DNA of 64,000 nucleotides from Pseudoselenomonas ruminantium (GTDB taxonomy: Bacteria > Bacillota > Negativicutes > Selenomonadales > Selenomonadaceae): assembly GCA_015058625.1 (NCBI GenBank), contig SVCA01000001.1:434001-498000 (forward strand), written 5' to 3'. Of the stretch, positions 36,664 through 45,635 are shown in pieces. The first letter of the stretch is position 1; every line of letters begins with the position of its first letter. The notes under the pieces are model-generated. The model saw only the letters and a list, made by a program, of their open reading frames with translations. It was not told where the DNA came from and searched no databases. A program made the translations under genes and the position numbers.

Positions 36664-37683
36664 TTATTTTTCTTCACTTGGTCCCTCTGCCGGGAAAAGT
36701 TCCTGTATCCGCTGGGCTGCAGCGGCATCATCCAGCACCCAGATAGAGGGGTCATCCGCTGCCGGCGCACCGGGCAGGATAATGCTCTCCGGCGGCACAC
36801 TGCTCAAATGCCGCAGGGTATTGGCCAGATACACGGAGTCAAAAATCTCCGCGCTGGTTTCCACCCGCTGCTTGATAATCTCCGCAATGGTCGGCAGCTT
36901 CGTCAGGGTTCTGAGCTGCAAGAGATTCTGATAAAGCGCCTTGCAGAACCGCTGCTGCCGCTGCATGCGGCCCAAGTCATCCAAATCATCACTGCGATAC
37001 CGCAGGTACTGCTGGGCCTGCTTGCCATTCAGATGCTGATAGCCCTGGGGAAGATGGATGGAAATGTTGCCTTCTGCATCATCATAGTTCATATCCTCTT
37101 CCACATAGATATCCACGCCGTCAATGGCATCGATAAGCTCACTGAATACCGCCATATCCAGCACAATGTACTGATGAATGGAAATGCCCAAAAGATTATT
37201 GACCTGACGGGTCATCAGCGGAGCGCCCCCCATGGCATAAAGGTATTTTATTTTTGTTTGCTCCTGGCTGCCGGTGACATTCACCCAGGTATCCTGCGGG
37301 ATATGAATAAAGCGCAGCCTGCCGGTATTGTTTTCAAAACTGGCCACCACGATGCCGTCCGCTTTTTTCTCGGTACTGCCATCAATATCCACGCCCTCAT
37401 CCAGCCCCACAATCAACACATTGGTATAGCCATCAAACCGCGGGTCAATGGTGCCCCGCCGCATCTGCTGGCGCTGGGTGTAGCCTTCATACATGGTCTG
37501 ATACTCCTGATTGAGTTTGGAGCCCAAAGACACCAAAGCGTAACCAGCAAAGAGTACGCCGGTGACGATTACGCCCAGGAACAAGAGGAGAATCAACAGC
37601 CTGAGCCTCGCCCGCCGCCTTCTTTGAGCCAAGAGCTTGCGTTTATGTTTTATATTTTGCTGGGTGACATTTATCTTGTCCAT
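36664..37683 (-). CDS. LytR-CpsA-Psr family protein
   Basis: LCP proteins transfer glycopolymers from lipid carriers to the cell wall. The 339-residue protein has an Arg/Lys-rich cytoplasmic start, one membrane segment near 27-50, and an extracytoplasmic LCP domain with NVLIVGLDEG, KADGIVVASFENNTGRLRFI, IPQDTWVNV and DLDDLGRMQRQQRF. In a bacterium with an outer membrane the polymer acceptor is not clear from sequence. The gene sits between yqeK and rsfS, as LCP genes often do. Confidence 0.93.
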   Translation of the reverse strand: MDKINVTQQNIKHKRKLLAQRRRRARLRLLILLLFLGVIVTGVLFAGYALVSLGSKLNQEYQTMYEGYTQRQQMRRGTIDPRFDGYTNVLIVGLDEGVDIDGSTEKKADGIVVASFENNTGRLRFIHIPQDTWVNVTGSQEQTKIKYLYAMGGAPLMTRQVNNLLGISIHQYIVLDMAVFSELIDAIDGVDIYVEEDMNYDDAEGNISIHLPQGYQHLNGKQAQQYLRYRSDDLDDLGRMQRQQRFCKALYQNLLQLRTLTKLPTIAEIIKQRVETSAEIFDSVYLANTLRHLSSVPPESIILPGAPAADDPSIWVLDDAAAAQRIQELFPAEGPSEEK

Positions 37684-37695
37684 CAGCCTGACCTT

Positions 37696-38274
37696 CTATC
37701 TATTAAGCAGTATTTCATTTCGGGCAATTACCGTATCGGGATGAATCAGCCCGCCTTTTTGGAGCACAAAGGCAATGGACTGGGTAAGGCCTGCCAGCAT
37801 CATCTCATCCAAGCTGGCAGTTTGGGAAAGTTCCCGCAGCTTCTCCACGCCGGGATAATCCCGCTGTGGCTCAATCATATCCGCGAACCAGATGATTTTA
37901 TCCAGCTCCGTCATCTGCGCCCCGCCCACGGTATGCCGCCAGATTGCCTGCTCCACCGCCTTGTCATTGACGCCGTATTTTTCCACCACCAGATGGGCAC
38001 CTATATAGGCATGAAGCAGCAGCGGCATCTGCTTTTCCACCGGCTCCACTGCAATCTGCCGCTTTTCTGCTTCCTGAATCAAATCCTCATTGAGAAATTC
38101 CCGGGCACAATCGTGGAGAAGTCCTGCCACCTGCGCCTGCTCCCTATCGATGCCGAAGCGTTCCGCCAGAAACACCGCCGTCTCCGCTACGCCCAAAGAG
38201 TGCTGGTAGCGGGATGGCTTCAGGCTCTTTGCCAAAAGTTCCCGCATTTCCTCGTATTTCATGGCAAAACTCAT
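37696..38274 (-). CDS. yqeK: YqeK-type HD-domain hydrolase
   Basis: The 192-residue protein has the HD signature: H25 in RYQHSLGVAETA, LLHDCARE and HAYIGAHLV. Members of this family split diadenosine tetraphosphate symmetrically. The ATG overlaps the nadD stop as ATGA, so the two are coupled, which is the normal Firmicutes arrangement. Confidence 0.93.
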   Translation of the reverse strand: MSFAMKYEEMRELLAKSLKPSRYQHSLGVAETAVFLAERFGIDREQAQVAGLLHDCAREFLNEDLIQEAEKRQIAVEPVEKQMPLLLHAYIGAHLVVEKYGVNDKAVEQAIWRHTVGGAQMTELDKIIWFADMIEPQRDYPGVEKLRELSQTASLDEMMLAGLTQSIAFVLQKGGLIHPDTVIARNEILLNR

Positions 38275-38876
38275 TTGTATAAACCTTCTTTTTCGATGTA
38301 ATCAGCTACATTTTCTGGTACTAAATAGCGGATGGAACGACCTTCTGCCACCCGTTCCCGAATCTGTGTGGAGGAAATCTCCATCAGCGGCACCTGAAGT
38401 TCATGGATATGACTTCTGAGTTCAGGGCCAAAATAATCCAACAGCAATTTCTCGTCAAAGGGAATCTCCGGCCGGGTAGTGCCAATAAACTGACAGGCTC
38501 CCACCAAATCCCGGGGATGATTCCAAGTTGGCAGGTCGTTAATGGAATCTGAACCGGTAATAAAGTATAGTTCAGCATCTTCCCCCAGCTTATGCTGCAT
38601 CTCCTGCACCATAAGCCATGAATAAGACGGCCCCTTGCGCTCCATCTCCAGCAAGTCCAGACAAAAACAAGGATTGTCCGCAATGGCCAGCTCCACCATT
38701 TTTATCCGCTGCTCTGCCGAAGCAATTTTCCGTTCCAACTTATGGGGCGGCTGAGCCGCAGGAATGAAGCGTACTTCGTCCAGTCGAAAGGCCTCCCGGG
38801 ATTCTTCCGCAATATGCAAATGAGCCAGATGGATGGGGTCAAAAGTTCCCCCCATCAGCCCTATTCGCTTTTTCAT
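38271..38876 (-). CDS. nadD: Nicotinate mononucleotide adenylyltransferase
   Basis: NadD joins AMP from ATP to nicotinate mononucleotide in NAD synthesis. The 201-residue protein has the nucleotidyltransferase signature GLMGGTFDPIHLAHL, SWLMVQEM, FITGSDSINDLPTW and ISSTQIRERVAEG. I chose ATG at 38876 with GGAGG nine bases upstream; its first base is the last overlap with the small membrane-protein gene. Confidence 0.97.
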   Translation of the reverse strand: MKKRIGLMGGTFDPIHLAHLHIAEESREAFRLDEVRFIPAAQPPHKLERKIASAEQRIKMVELAIADNPCFCLDLLEMERKGPSYSWLMVQEMQHKLGEDAELYFITGSDSINDLPTWNHPRDLVGACQFIGTTRPEIPFDEKLLLDYFGPELRSHIHELQVPLMEISSTQIRERVAEGRSIRYLVPENVADYIEKEGLYK

Positions 38877-39034
38877 CACCGGATTCCTCCCCACATATAA
38901 AGCAACAGATAAACTGCCGCTATTGTCAAAACGATAAGCAATACTGCCCGGGCATAGTCCTTACTGTCATGTGCCCCTTTAGGGGTAGACAGATACTGGC
39001 GTATGGCCCGATAGTAACCCTGCAAGTGAAACAT
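38876..39034 (-). CDS. 52-residue single-span membrane protein between proA and nadD
   Basis: The frame reads MFHLQGYYRAIRQYLSTP, then a short Lys/Asp stretch (KGAHDSKDYARA), a hydrophobic membrane helix (VLLIVLTIAAVYLLLYM), and ends WGGIR. Its ATG overlaps the proA stop as ATGA and its TGA overlaps the nadD start as TGATG. Such exact fit on both sides is unlikely by chance and supports a real, coupled gene. I do not recognise a family. Confidence 0.8.
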   Translation of the reverse strand: MFHLQGYYRAIRQYLSTPKGAHDSKDYARAVLLIVLTIAAVYLLLYMWGGIR

Positions 39035-40287
39035 CAGCGAATCTGCCCCTCGCCCATAATGAGATATTTGGAACTCGTAAGCTCCATAAGCCCCATGGGG
39101 CCACGGGCATGAAGTTTCTGCGTGCTGATGCCGATTTCCGCACCAAAGCCGAACTCAAAACCATCGGTAAAGCGGGTCGAGGCATTGACATAGACCGCTG
39201 CCGCATCCACTTCCTTCTGGAAGCGTGCAGCATTTACGAGGTCCTTGGTCACAATCGTTTCCGAATGCCCGGTGTTATAGCGGTTGATATGTTCTATCGC
39301 TGCCGCCACATCCTCTACCACCTTGACGGAGAGAATCAAATCGCCATATTCCGTGCTCCAGTCCGCTTCTTCTGCTGTCTGCATATCGGGGCAGATAGCA
39401 CGGGCCTTATCACAGCCCCGCAGCTCCACTTTTTTAGCCAACATGGCTTCATCGAGCATGGGCAGGAATTTTTCCGCTACATTCTTATGCACAAGCAGGG
39501 TTTCCATCGCATTGCAGACCGATGGACGGCTGGTCTTGGCATTGATGGCAATATCGAGTGCCATCTGCAAATCTGCACTTTCGTCCACATAAGTATGGCA
39601 GACACCGGTGCCCGTTTCAATAACGGGTACGGAGCTGTCCTCCACCACACGCTTAATAAGGCCTGCACCGCCGCGGGGAATGATGACATCCAACAGGCCG
39701 GTCAAATGGGTCATTACGCCCACAGCTTCCCTGTCCGTAAAGTCGATAAACTGGATTGCCCCTGCGGGAATGCCATGTTTATAGGCTTCTTCTGCGAGCA
39801 GGGAGCTGATGGCAATATTCGAGCGAATCGCCTCGCTGCCGCCGCGCAAGAGCACGGCGTTGCCGGATTTCAGGCAGAGTGCCAGGGCATCCGCCGTGAC
39901 ATTGGGGCGGGCTTCATAGATGATACCCACCACGCCTAACGGCACCCGCACGCGGCGGATTTCCAGCCCATTAGGACGTACGGTTGAATAATCCCCCTGA
40001 CCGATGGGGTCAGGCAGAGCCGCCGTCTGCCGCAGGCCTTCAGCCATGTCGGCAATGCGGTTTTCATCGAGCATCAGACGGTCCAGATAGGAACGCTTGA
40101 CGCCCTTTTGCCGGGCTTCTTCCAAGTCCTGCGCATTGGCTGCCAAAATCATGCTGCTGCGCTGTACCAAGGCATGTGCCATCGCCAGCAAAGCTTCATT
40201 CTTCACCTTGGTCGAAAGCGTGCCCAGCTTATAGGACGCAGCTTTTGCCGCTTCGGCCTTTTTGCGTACTTCTGCCTGAATATCCAA
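39034..40287 (-). CDS. proA: Gamma-glutamyl phosphate reductase
   Basis: ProA reduces gamma-glutamyl phosphate to the semialdehyde in proline synthesis, using NADPH. The 417-residue protein has the aldehyde-dehydrogenase-like fold with LGVVGIIYEARPNVT, GGAGLIKRVVE and the active-site Cys in KTSRPSVCNAMETLLVH. It is 33 bases after proB and overlaps the next small gene. Confidence 0.98.
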   Translation of the reverse strand: MDIQAEVRKKAEAAKAASYKLGTLSTKVKNEALLAMAHALVQRSSMILAANAQDLEEARQKGVKRSYLDRLMLDENRIADMAEGLRQTAALPDPIGQGDYSTVRPNGLEIRRVRVPLGVVGIIYEARPNVTADALALCLKSGNAVLLRGGSEAIRSNIAISSLLAEEAYKHGIPAGAIQFIDFTDREAVGVMTHLTGLLDVIIPRGGAGLIKRVVEDSSVPVIETGTGVCHTYVDESADLQMALDIAINAKTSRPSVCNAMETLLVHKNVAEKFLPMLDEAMLAKKVELRGCDKARAICPDMQTAEEADWSTEYGDLILSVKVVEDVAAAIEHINRYNTGHSETIVTKDLVNAARFQKEVDAAAVYVNASTRFTDGFEFGFGAEIGISTQKLHARGPMGLMELTSSKYLIMGEGQIR

Positions 40288-40320
40288 TCCGATTCCTCCC
40301 CATCAAAAGTCAGCCAATAA

Positions 40321-41451
40321 TCACACCATCAATACCATATTATCGCGGTGAATAACCTCGGTGGGTACATCACCATTTAATATCCCTGTAAGCTTCTCAG
40401 TCCGACAGCCCAGGATTTTTTGCAAATCTCCCGCTGAGAAATTGACAATTCCCCGGGCGATTTCCTGCTGGGATGCCGTGAGCACCCGCACGGTACTGCC
40501 GGCGGCAAATTCGCCGTCACAGGCCGTAACACCTGCGGGCAGGATACTTGCCCCCTGCTCACGCATAGCTTTAGCACAGCCCGCATCTACGACGATTTCG
40601 CCCGCCAGCCGCTTGCCAAAGGCCAGCCACGACTTGCGCACCCTGAGATGCGATTCCCGCGCCGGGAACACCGTACCGATATTTTGACCGGTCAAAATAT
40701 CCCGCAGCACATTTTCCCGTGAGCCCGAAGCAATGACCATCGTCACACCGGCACTCATGGCAATCTGCGCTGCCTGAATCTTGGTCATCATGCCGCCTGT
40801 GCCCAGCTTGGAACCGGCACCACCGGCGATTGCCTCAACCTCGGGCGTGATTTCGGGAATTTCGGCGATAAGCTCGGCTTCCGGATGGGTCGCCGGATTA
40901 GCCGTATAAAGGCCCTCAATATCCGACAGGATAATCAGGGCATCGGCATCCACCAAGGTCGCCACCATAGCCGAAAGGTTATCGTTATCGCCAATCTTGA
41001 TTTCATCTACCGCCACCGCATCATTTTCATTGATGACGGGAATAGCGCCCATGGAAAGCTGGGCCAGCAGGGAATTACGGGAATGAATGTACTGATGGTG
41101 CTGCACGGAATTTTCCTTGGTGAGCAGCACCTGTCCCATAACCTGCCCGTATTCGGCAAAGAGCTTCTCATAGATATGCATGAGCACGCCCTGCCCGATA
41201 GCCGCGACCGCCTGCTTTTCTGGAATGGAGTCCGGCTTTTGGGCAAGACCCAGTTTGCCCAAGCCTGCGGCAATGGCGCCCGAGGACACGAGAATCATTT
41301 CCTTGCCCTGATTTTTGAGGTCGGCAATTTCCCGCAGCAACAGGTCAATGCGGTGCAGATTCAGTTTTCCGGTTTCATGGGTCAGGGTACTCGTGCCCAC
41401 CTTGACCACAATGCGCTTGGCTTCACGCAAACGCTCTCTGGCAGTTCCCAT
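40321..41451 (-). CDS. proB: Glutamate 5-kinase
   Basis: ProB phosphorylates glutamate as the first step of proline synthesis. The 376-residue protein has the amino acid kinase domain (VVKVGTSTLTHETG, ILVSSGAIAAGLGKLGL, NENDAVAVDEI, GTGGMMTKIQAA) and a C-terminal PUA domain. I chose ATG at 41451 with GGAGG seven bases upstream; the longer frame to 41469 lacks a ribosome site. Confidence 0.97.
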   Translation of the reverse strand: MGTARERLREAKRIVVKVGTSTLTHETGKLNLHRIDLLLREIADLKNQGKEMILVSSGAIAAGLGKLGLAQKPDSIPEKQAVAAIGQGVLMHIYEKLFAEYGQVMGQVLLTKENSVQHHQYIHSRNSLLAQLSMGAIPVINENDAVAVDEIKIGDNDNLSAMVATLVDADALIILSDIEGLYTANPATHPEAELIAEIPEITPEVEAIAGGAGSKLGTGGMMTKIQAAQIAMSAGVTMVIASGSRENVLRDILTGQNIGTVFPARESHLRVRKSWLAFGKRLAGEIVVDAGCAKAMREQGASILPAGVTACDGEFAAGSTVRVLTASQQEIARGIVNFSAGDLQKILGCRTEKLTGILNGDVPTEVIHRDNMVLMV

Positions 41452-41475
41452 GTTCTTCCCTCCGCTCAAGTTTGG

Positions 41476-41778
41476 TTACGGCAGTTCGATTTTCGGCTTA
41501 TCGTAGTTGCGCTTAAACAGCAGGCCATTGCGGCCGATAATCTGCACGAGATTTACATCCGCACGTTCAGCCAGCATGGTGATGGCATCTTCCGGTTCTT
41601 CCATGCAGTTCTGCAATACACGCACTTTAATGAGTTCGCGCTTTTTGATGGCTTCCTGGGCAGCTTTGACCACCGTCGGGGTAACGCCTTCCTTGCCCAT
41701 CATCACCACGGGTTCCAATTTCTGCCCCATGGAACGCAAAAAGCTTTTCTGCTTGCCAGTCAATGAATTTCTTAACAA
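41476..41778 (-). CDS. yhbY: YhbY/CRM-domain RNA-binding protein
   Basis: The 100-residue protein is a single CRS1-YhbY domain (LTGKQKSFLRSMGQKLEPVV, GKEGVT, RNGLLFKR). The family binds pre-50S ribosomes. It starts at TTG six bases after GGAGG and lies between obgE and proB, a common arrangement. Confidence 0.94.
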   Translation of the reverse strand: MLRNSLTGKQKSFLRSMGQKLEPVVMMGKEGVTPTVVKAAQEAIKKRELIKVRVLQNCMEEPEDAITMLAERADVNLVQIIGRNGLLFKRNYDKPKIELP

Positions 41779-41799
41779 ATCTATTCCTCCGTACCTTAC

Positions 41800-43080
41800 T
41801 TAATCGCGGAATTCAAATTCCATTTCGCCGATATGGATGGTGTCGCCCTCTTTGGCGCCCTTTTCCCGCAGCTTTTCATCGAGATTCTTAATGCGCCAGA
41901 TGTACTGGAAGCGGCGCACAGCTTCATCGTTGAGGAAGTTGGTCATCTTCACGAGCTTTTCGATATTGGTACCGGAAACCACGAGTTCGCCGCTGATGTT
42001 GCGGGAAATGGTAATCTTGTCCGGGTCTTCCTCGTTCTCGTCATAGACCACAACTTCATCTTCCGTCTCCGGCTCCTCAACATAGTTATCGAGCCATTCA
42101 CCGGTATAATCAATAAGCTCCTGTATACCTTCGCGGGTCGCTGCCGAAATGGCAAAGAACTTCATGCCGTTTTCCTCGGCCAGCTTTTTCAGGCGCGGCA
42201 AGTTTTCCTGCGCTTCGGGCAGGTCGATTTTATTGGCCACGAGCACCTGCGTGCGGCGGGCAATCTTTTCGCTGTACTTCTTGAGTTCCGCATTGATTTT
42301 GTAATAATCGTCAATGGGGTCGCGGCCTTCAAGGCCCGAAGCGTCCACAATATGCAGAATCAGCTTCGTGCGCTCCACATGGCGCAGGAAGTCATGACCA
42401 AGGCCCACACCGTCAGCGGCACCTTCGATAAGCCCCGGAATATCGGCCATGACAAAGCTCTTTTCGTAGTCCGTCTTGACCACACCGAGCACCGGCGTAA
42501 TCGTTGTAAAGTGATACTCCGCAATCTCCGGGCGCGCTGCCGAACAGCTGGCCACAAGGCTCGACTTGCCCACACTCGGATAGCCGACCAGACCAACGTC
42601 TGCGAGCAGCTTCAATTCCAAAATCAGATTCTTTGCCTCACCCGGTTCGCCGAATTCGGCAAATGTCGGCGTGCGGTTAGCTGAGTTGGCAAACTTCGCA
42701 TTGCCACGGCCGCCACGGCCGCCCTTGCAGACCACAGCCTCCTGCCCGATTTCCGTAAGGTCAGCCAAAACCTTGCCCGTAGCCTCGTCCTTCACAATCG
42801 TTCCGGGTGGTACCTTGACATAGCAGGCAGGCGCATTGGCACCATACTGATTCTTGATATCGCCGTTCTCGCCGTTCTTCGCCGTAAACTTCCGATGAAA
42901 ACGGAAATCCAGCAAGGTGTTCATATTCTGGTCAACGACAAAAATCACATCGCCACCCCGGCCACCATCACCACCAGACGGCCCACCTTTCGGCACAAAC
43001 TTTTCTCTTCTAAACGCCGATTTACCATGACCGCCATCACCAGCCTTCACGATAACGCGAGTTCTATCAATAAACTGCAT
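41800..43080 (-). CDS. obgE: Obg-family GTPase
   Basis: ObgE binds the large ribosomal subunit and takes part in ribosome assembly and stress control. The 426-residue protein has the Gly-rich Obg fold (GGPSGGDGGRGGDVIFVVD), the GTPase domain (GYPSVGKSSL, switch TTITPVLGVV, DIPGLIEGA, NKIDLPE) and a C-terminal OCT domain ending EFEFRD. The first Walker position is Tyr rather than the usual Phe. It heads the run yhbY-proBA-nadD. Confidence 0.98.
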   Translation of the reverse strand: MQFIDRTRVIVKAGDGGHGKSAFRREKFVPKGGPSGGDGGRGGDVIFVVDQNMNTLLDFRFHRKFTAKNGENGDIKNQYGANAPACYVKVPPGTIVKDEATGKVLADLTEIGQEAVVCKGGRGGRGNAKFANSANRTPTFAEFGEPGEAKNLILELKLLADVGLVGYPSVGKSSLVASCSAARPEIAEYHFTTITPVLGVVKTDYEKSFVMADIPGLIEGAADGVGLGHDFLRHVERTKLILHIVDASGLEGRDPIDDYYKINAELKKYSEKIARRTQVLVANKIDLPEAQENLPRLKKLAEENGMKFFAISAATREGIQELIDYTGEWLDNYVEEPETEDEVVVYDENEEDPDKITISRNISGELVVSGTNIEKLVKMTNFLNDEAVRRFQYIWRIKNLDEKLREKGAKEGDTIHIGEMEFEFRD

Positions 43081-43122
43081 ATTTCCTCCACATAAACCAT
43101 AAGACCACTGTATATCGTTGCT

Positions 43123-43220
43123 CAGCGCCCAAGGACGGGCGCTGGCGGACGTAAATCCCCGGATGGGATTTCAGTCCGCGCTTTCTTTTGGGTACTTTTC
43201 TTTGCATCAAAGAAAAGTAC
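43123..43220. repeat. Three consecutive hairpins upstream of obgE
   Basis: CAGCGCCC/GGGCGCTG (43123-43144), GCGGACGTAAATCCC/GGGATTTCAGTCCGC (43145-43179) and a perfect 13-bp GTACTTTTCTTTG/CAAAGAAAAGTAC (43192-43220) lie end to end. They look like a composite interspersed repeat. The rest of the gap 43081-43381 contains two terminators and no gene. Confidence 0.75.
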
Positions 43221-43257
43221 CACCGACGGCATTAACAACAGCCACTTTGTAGTCAAT

Positions 43258-43298
43258 AAAAACAAGAGCCGGCATTGCGTTTTCAATACCGGCTCTTG
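43258..43298 (-). terminator. Second terminator downstream of rpmA
   Basis: CAAGAGCCGGTATTG pairs with CAATGCCGGCTCTTG (one G.U on the minus strand) and is followed by TTTTTATTG. Confidence 0.85.
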
Positions 43299-43339
43299 CC
43301 TTTACTCGCTACAACGCAACCTAACGCCGTTCCTTATAA

Positions 43340-43366
43340 ACAAATACCTGCGCCCAAAAGCGCAGG
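43340..43366 (-). terminator. Terminator after rpmA
   Basis: ATACCTGCGC and GCGCAGGTAT flank a short loop and are followed by TTGTTTATA on the minus strand, 16 bases past the rpmA stop. Confidence 0.8.
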
Positions 43367-43381
43367 TATCCGTTATATGTC

Positions 43382-43672
43382 TTACATAGCTTCTTCAGCC
43401 GTATAAACGCTGACCTGACGCTGGTAGCGGCCTTTGCGCTCGAAAGCAACCTTGCCGGCAACCTTTGCGAACAGGGTATCATCCTTACCGATACCAACAT
43501 TGTGGCCCGGATGGAAGTGCGTGCCGCGCTGACGAACCAGAATGCTGCCAGCGGTTACAACCGTACCAGCCTGCTCCTTAACGCCAAGGCGCTTGGAATG
43601 GCTGTCACGACCGTTACGCGTGGAGCTAACACCCTTTTTATGTGCGAACAACTGCAAATCAAAAGTAAACAT
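43382..43672 (-). CDS. rpmA: Ribosomal protein L27 with cleavable N-terminal extension
   Basis: The 96-residue L27 starts [18 protein letters not shown]. The segment up to LQLFA is the Firmicutes-type extension that Prp cleaves before incorporation, exposing the HKKG start. I chose ATG at 43672, eight bases after GGAGG. It is five bases behind prp and last in rplU-prp-rpmA, with tandem terminators. Confidence 0.98.
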   Translation of the reverse strand: MFTFDLQLFAHKKGVSSTRNGRDSHSKRLGVKEQAGTVVTAGSILVRQRGTHFHPGHNVGIGKDDTLFAKVAGKVAFERKGRYQRQVSVYTAEEAM

Positions 43673-43677
43673 CGAAT

Positions 43678-43998
43678 TCACCTCCGCTGTTCTTGAATTC
43701 GTACACCTTCCGGACTGAGCTTAGCAATCTCCATCAGTCCTAGAAGCATCGTTTGTAAAATCGCTTCGGTCAGTTCATCAGGAGCCCCTTTGAGCTGCAT
43801 TTTGAGCTTTCCACTCGCTACGGAATAATCCATGTCGCGATGCAGATGCTCACCCAGTCCCAAAAGCGCCGTCTGCGTAAGGGACGAAACCCCGGCACAG
43901 ACAATGTCCTGACCATGCGCCGCCGTGCCGCTATGGCCGGCAACTTCAAAGCCAACAATGCGATCCGTTGGCTCCTTAAAGATTTTCACCTTAATCAT
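43678..43998 (-). CDS. prp: Prp, cysteine protease for ribosomal protein L27
   Basis: The 106-residue protein has the YsxB/Prp pattern: [20 protein letters not shown], which holds the catalytic His and Cys, and a C-terminal helical part. It removes the N-terminal extension of L27. Its position between rplU and rpmA is diagnostic. Confidence 0.95.
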   Translation of the reverse strand: MIKVKIFKEPTDRIVGFEVAGHSGTAAHGQDIVCAGVSSLTQTALLGLGEHLHRDMDYSVASGKLKMQLKGAPDELTEAILQTMLLGLMEIAKLSPEGVRIQEQRR

Positions 43999-44001
43999 GG
44001 A

Positions 44002-44313
44002 TTAAGCTTCAATCTTTTCGATAACAACCTTCGTGAACGGCTGACGATGACCCTGACGTTTACGGTAGTTGCTCTTAGCCTTGTACTTGAAGACCAGAAT
44101 CTTCTTGTCCTTGCCCTGAGCTTCAACCTTGCCCGTTACTTTGGCACCTTCAACAACCGGCTTGCCAACTTTGACATCACCGTCGTTTACTACCGTCAGA
44201 ACTTCGTCAAACACTACAGCTTCGCCTTCAGCAGCGGAGAGCTTCTCCACCATGATTACATCACCTTCAGCGACCTTGTACTGCTTGCCACCAGTTTTGA
44301 TAATTGCGTACAT
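44002..44313 (-). CDS. rplU: Ribosomal protein L21
   Basis: The 103-residue protein has [14 protein letters not shown] at the start and [20 protein letters not shown] near the end, as in L21 of the 50S subunit. It is first in the operon, with a leader that may be autoregulated, and the start has GGGAGGTG just before it. Confidence 0.98.
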   Translation of the reverse strand: MYAIIKTGGKQYKVAEGDVIMVEKLSAAEGEAVVFDEVLTVVNDGDVKVGKPVVEGAKVTGKVEAQGKDKKILVFKYKAKSNYRKRQGHRQPFTKVVIEKIEA

Positions 44314-44437
44314 GAAAACACCTCCCTATAGATTACTCGCCAACTACGGCACTGCCACAAGGCAGATTTTACAGCCTCGCTGTGCGGTTGGGGATGGGCT
44401 ATAAAACCCAAATCAGACGCACTGCATGCGTCTACAG
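44314..44437 (-). ncRNA. Candidate L21 leader structure
   Basis: The 124-base leader between the promoter and rplU contains GACGCATGC/GTGCGTC-type and CTGCCTTGTGGCAG hairpins. Such leaders of L21 are known in Firmicutes; assignment here is by position and structure, not alignment. Confidence 0.6.
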
Positions 44438-44443
44438 TTAGTA

Positions 44444-44472
44444 ATAGTAACATAGGCCTAAGGCCTTGTCAA
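44444..44472 (-). promoter_or_regulatory. Promoter of rplU-prp-rpmA
   Basis: TTGACA (44472-44467), exactly 17 bases and TACTAT (44449-44444). Confidence 0.85.
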
Positions 44473-44544
44473 GAAAAATAATTGCATTATCTTCTCCTAT
44501 GTTCGTATAGGAAAATCCTATCTATTATATTGTGCAAAGTGACA

Positions 44545-44573
44545 TTGAGATTTTCCCGTTTTTTCGTTATAAT
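44545..44573 (+). promoter_or_regulatory. Promoter of tatA-tatC and downstream genes
   Basis: TTGAGA (44545-44550), 17 bases and a perfect TATAAT (44568-44573), 41 bases before tatA. Confidence 0.85.
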
Positions 44574-44614
44574 GTACAAGTGTATAGAATATGTAACGTT
44601 TAGGAGGAATTATC

Positions 44615-44833
44615 ATGATTAGTCCATATACCGCAGGTGCGTTAGTACTGGTTGCTCTGATTGTTTTCGGCCCCAGCAAGCTGCCGGAAATTGGCAAAGC
44701 GCTGGGCAAGGGCATCAAGGAATTCAAATCCGGTGTTGTCGATGAAGCTAAGAAGCCGGAAGATACGCAGATGATGAACGTAACGGAACAGCCCAAAGAA
44801 CTGCCCAAGGCTGAAGACCAGACGAAACAGTAA
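44615..44833 (+). CDS. tatA: Sec-independent translocase subunit TatA
   Basis: TatA forms the pore-like part of the twin-arginine translocon, which exports folded proteins. The 72-residue protein has one N-terminal membrane helix, the [20 protein letters not shown] hinge and amphipathic helix, and an acidic/Pro-rich tail. AGGAGG lies seven bases before the ATG. There is no separate tatB here, as in many Firmicutes minimal systems. tatC follows 13 bases later. Confidence 0.96.
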   Translation: MISPYTAGALVLVALIVFGPSKLPEIGKALGKGIKEFKSGVVDEAKKPEDTQMMNVTEQPKELPKAEDQTKQ

Positions 44834-44846
44834 GCCGGTGGCATAA

Positions 44847-45620
44847 ATGGCAGAAGAACAAAAATACGAAGAAATCGAGGCGCCCAAGCAGATTGGCGCC
44901 CCGGCAGATGCCGAAGTGGTCTTAGACGATGGCAGCATGTCCCTGATTGCCCATCTGACCGAGCTTAGAAGCCGCCTGATTAAATGTCTGGTAGCTACGG
45001 CGCTTGGAAGCTGTGTGGGCTATTTTTTCATTCAGGATATCATGCACTATCTGACCCTGCCGGCGGGCAAACTCTATTACATGCAGCCCGCTGAAGCATT
45101 CTTTACCTATTTAAAGGTAGCCTGCGTGGCCGGGTTCCTTCTGGCGCTGCCCATTATCTTTTGGCAGGTATGGCGTTTTTTCCTGCCCGCCCTGACAGCG
45201 AGGGAACGTATGGTGCTTGGTATTGTGGTGCCGGCATCCGTCGTTCTTTTTTTCTGTGGACTGGCCTTTTCCTTTTTCCTGGTGCTGCCAGCGGGTATCA
45301 AATTCTTCCTGGGCTTCGGCAATGCGGAACTGGAAGCGCTGCTGTCGGTGAACAAATACTTTGACTTTGTCATCATGTTTGTCCTGCCCTTTGGCTTTAT
45401 CTTTGAACTGCCGTTGGTCATGACCATTATGGGCAAGATGGGGCTTATCACCTCCGCTTTCTTAAAGAAGTATCAGCGGATTATCATCTTCCTGTCCTTC
45501 GTCGTCGGGGCACTCATCACCCCGACCCCGGATGTATTCACCCAGTCCATGATTGCCCTGCCCATCATCGTACTCTATGAGGTAGGCTATTTCATTGTTC
45601 GTTATATTTTACGCAGATAA
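44847..45620 (+). CDS. tatC: Sec-independent translocase subunit TatC
   Basis: TatC is the receptor for twin-arginine signal peptides. The 257-residue protein has six membrane segments, the conserved LIAHLTELRSRLIKCL before the first, and FELPLVMTIMGKMGLIT and ALITPTPDVFTQ near the end. The N-terminal 30 residues are an acidic extension. Two Tat-signal proteins in this window are plausible clients. Confidence 0.97.
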   Translation: MAEEQKYEEIEAPKQIGAPADAEVVLDDGSMSLIAHLTELRSRLIKCLVATALGSCVGYFFIQDIMHYLTLPAGKLYYMQPAEAFFTYLKVACVAGFLLALPIIFWQVWRFFLPALTARERMVLGIVVPASVVLFFCGLAFSFFLVLPAGIKFFLGFGNAELEALLSVNKYFDFVIMFVLPFGFIFELPLVMTIMGKMGLITSAFLKKYQRIIIFLSFVVGALITPTPDVFTQSMIALPIIVLYEVGYFIVRYILRR

Positions 45621-45635
45621 GAGGAGGTAAAATTC

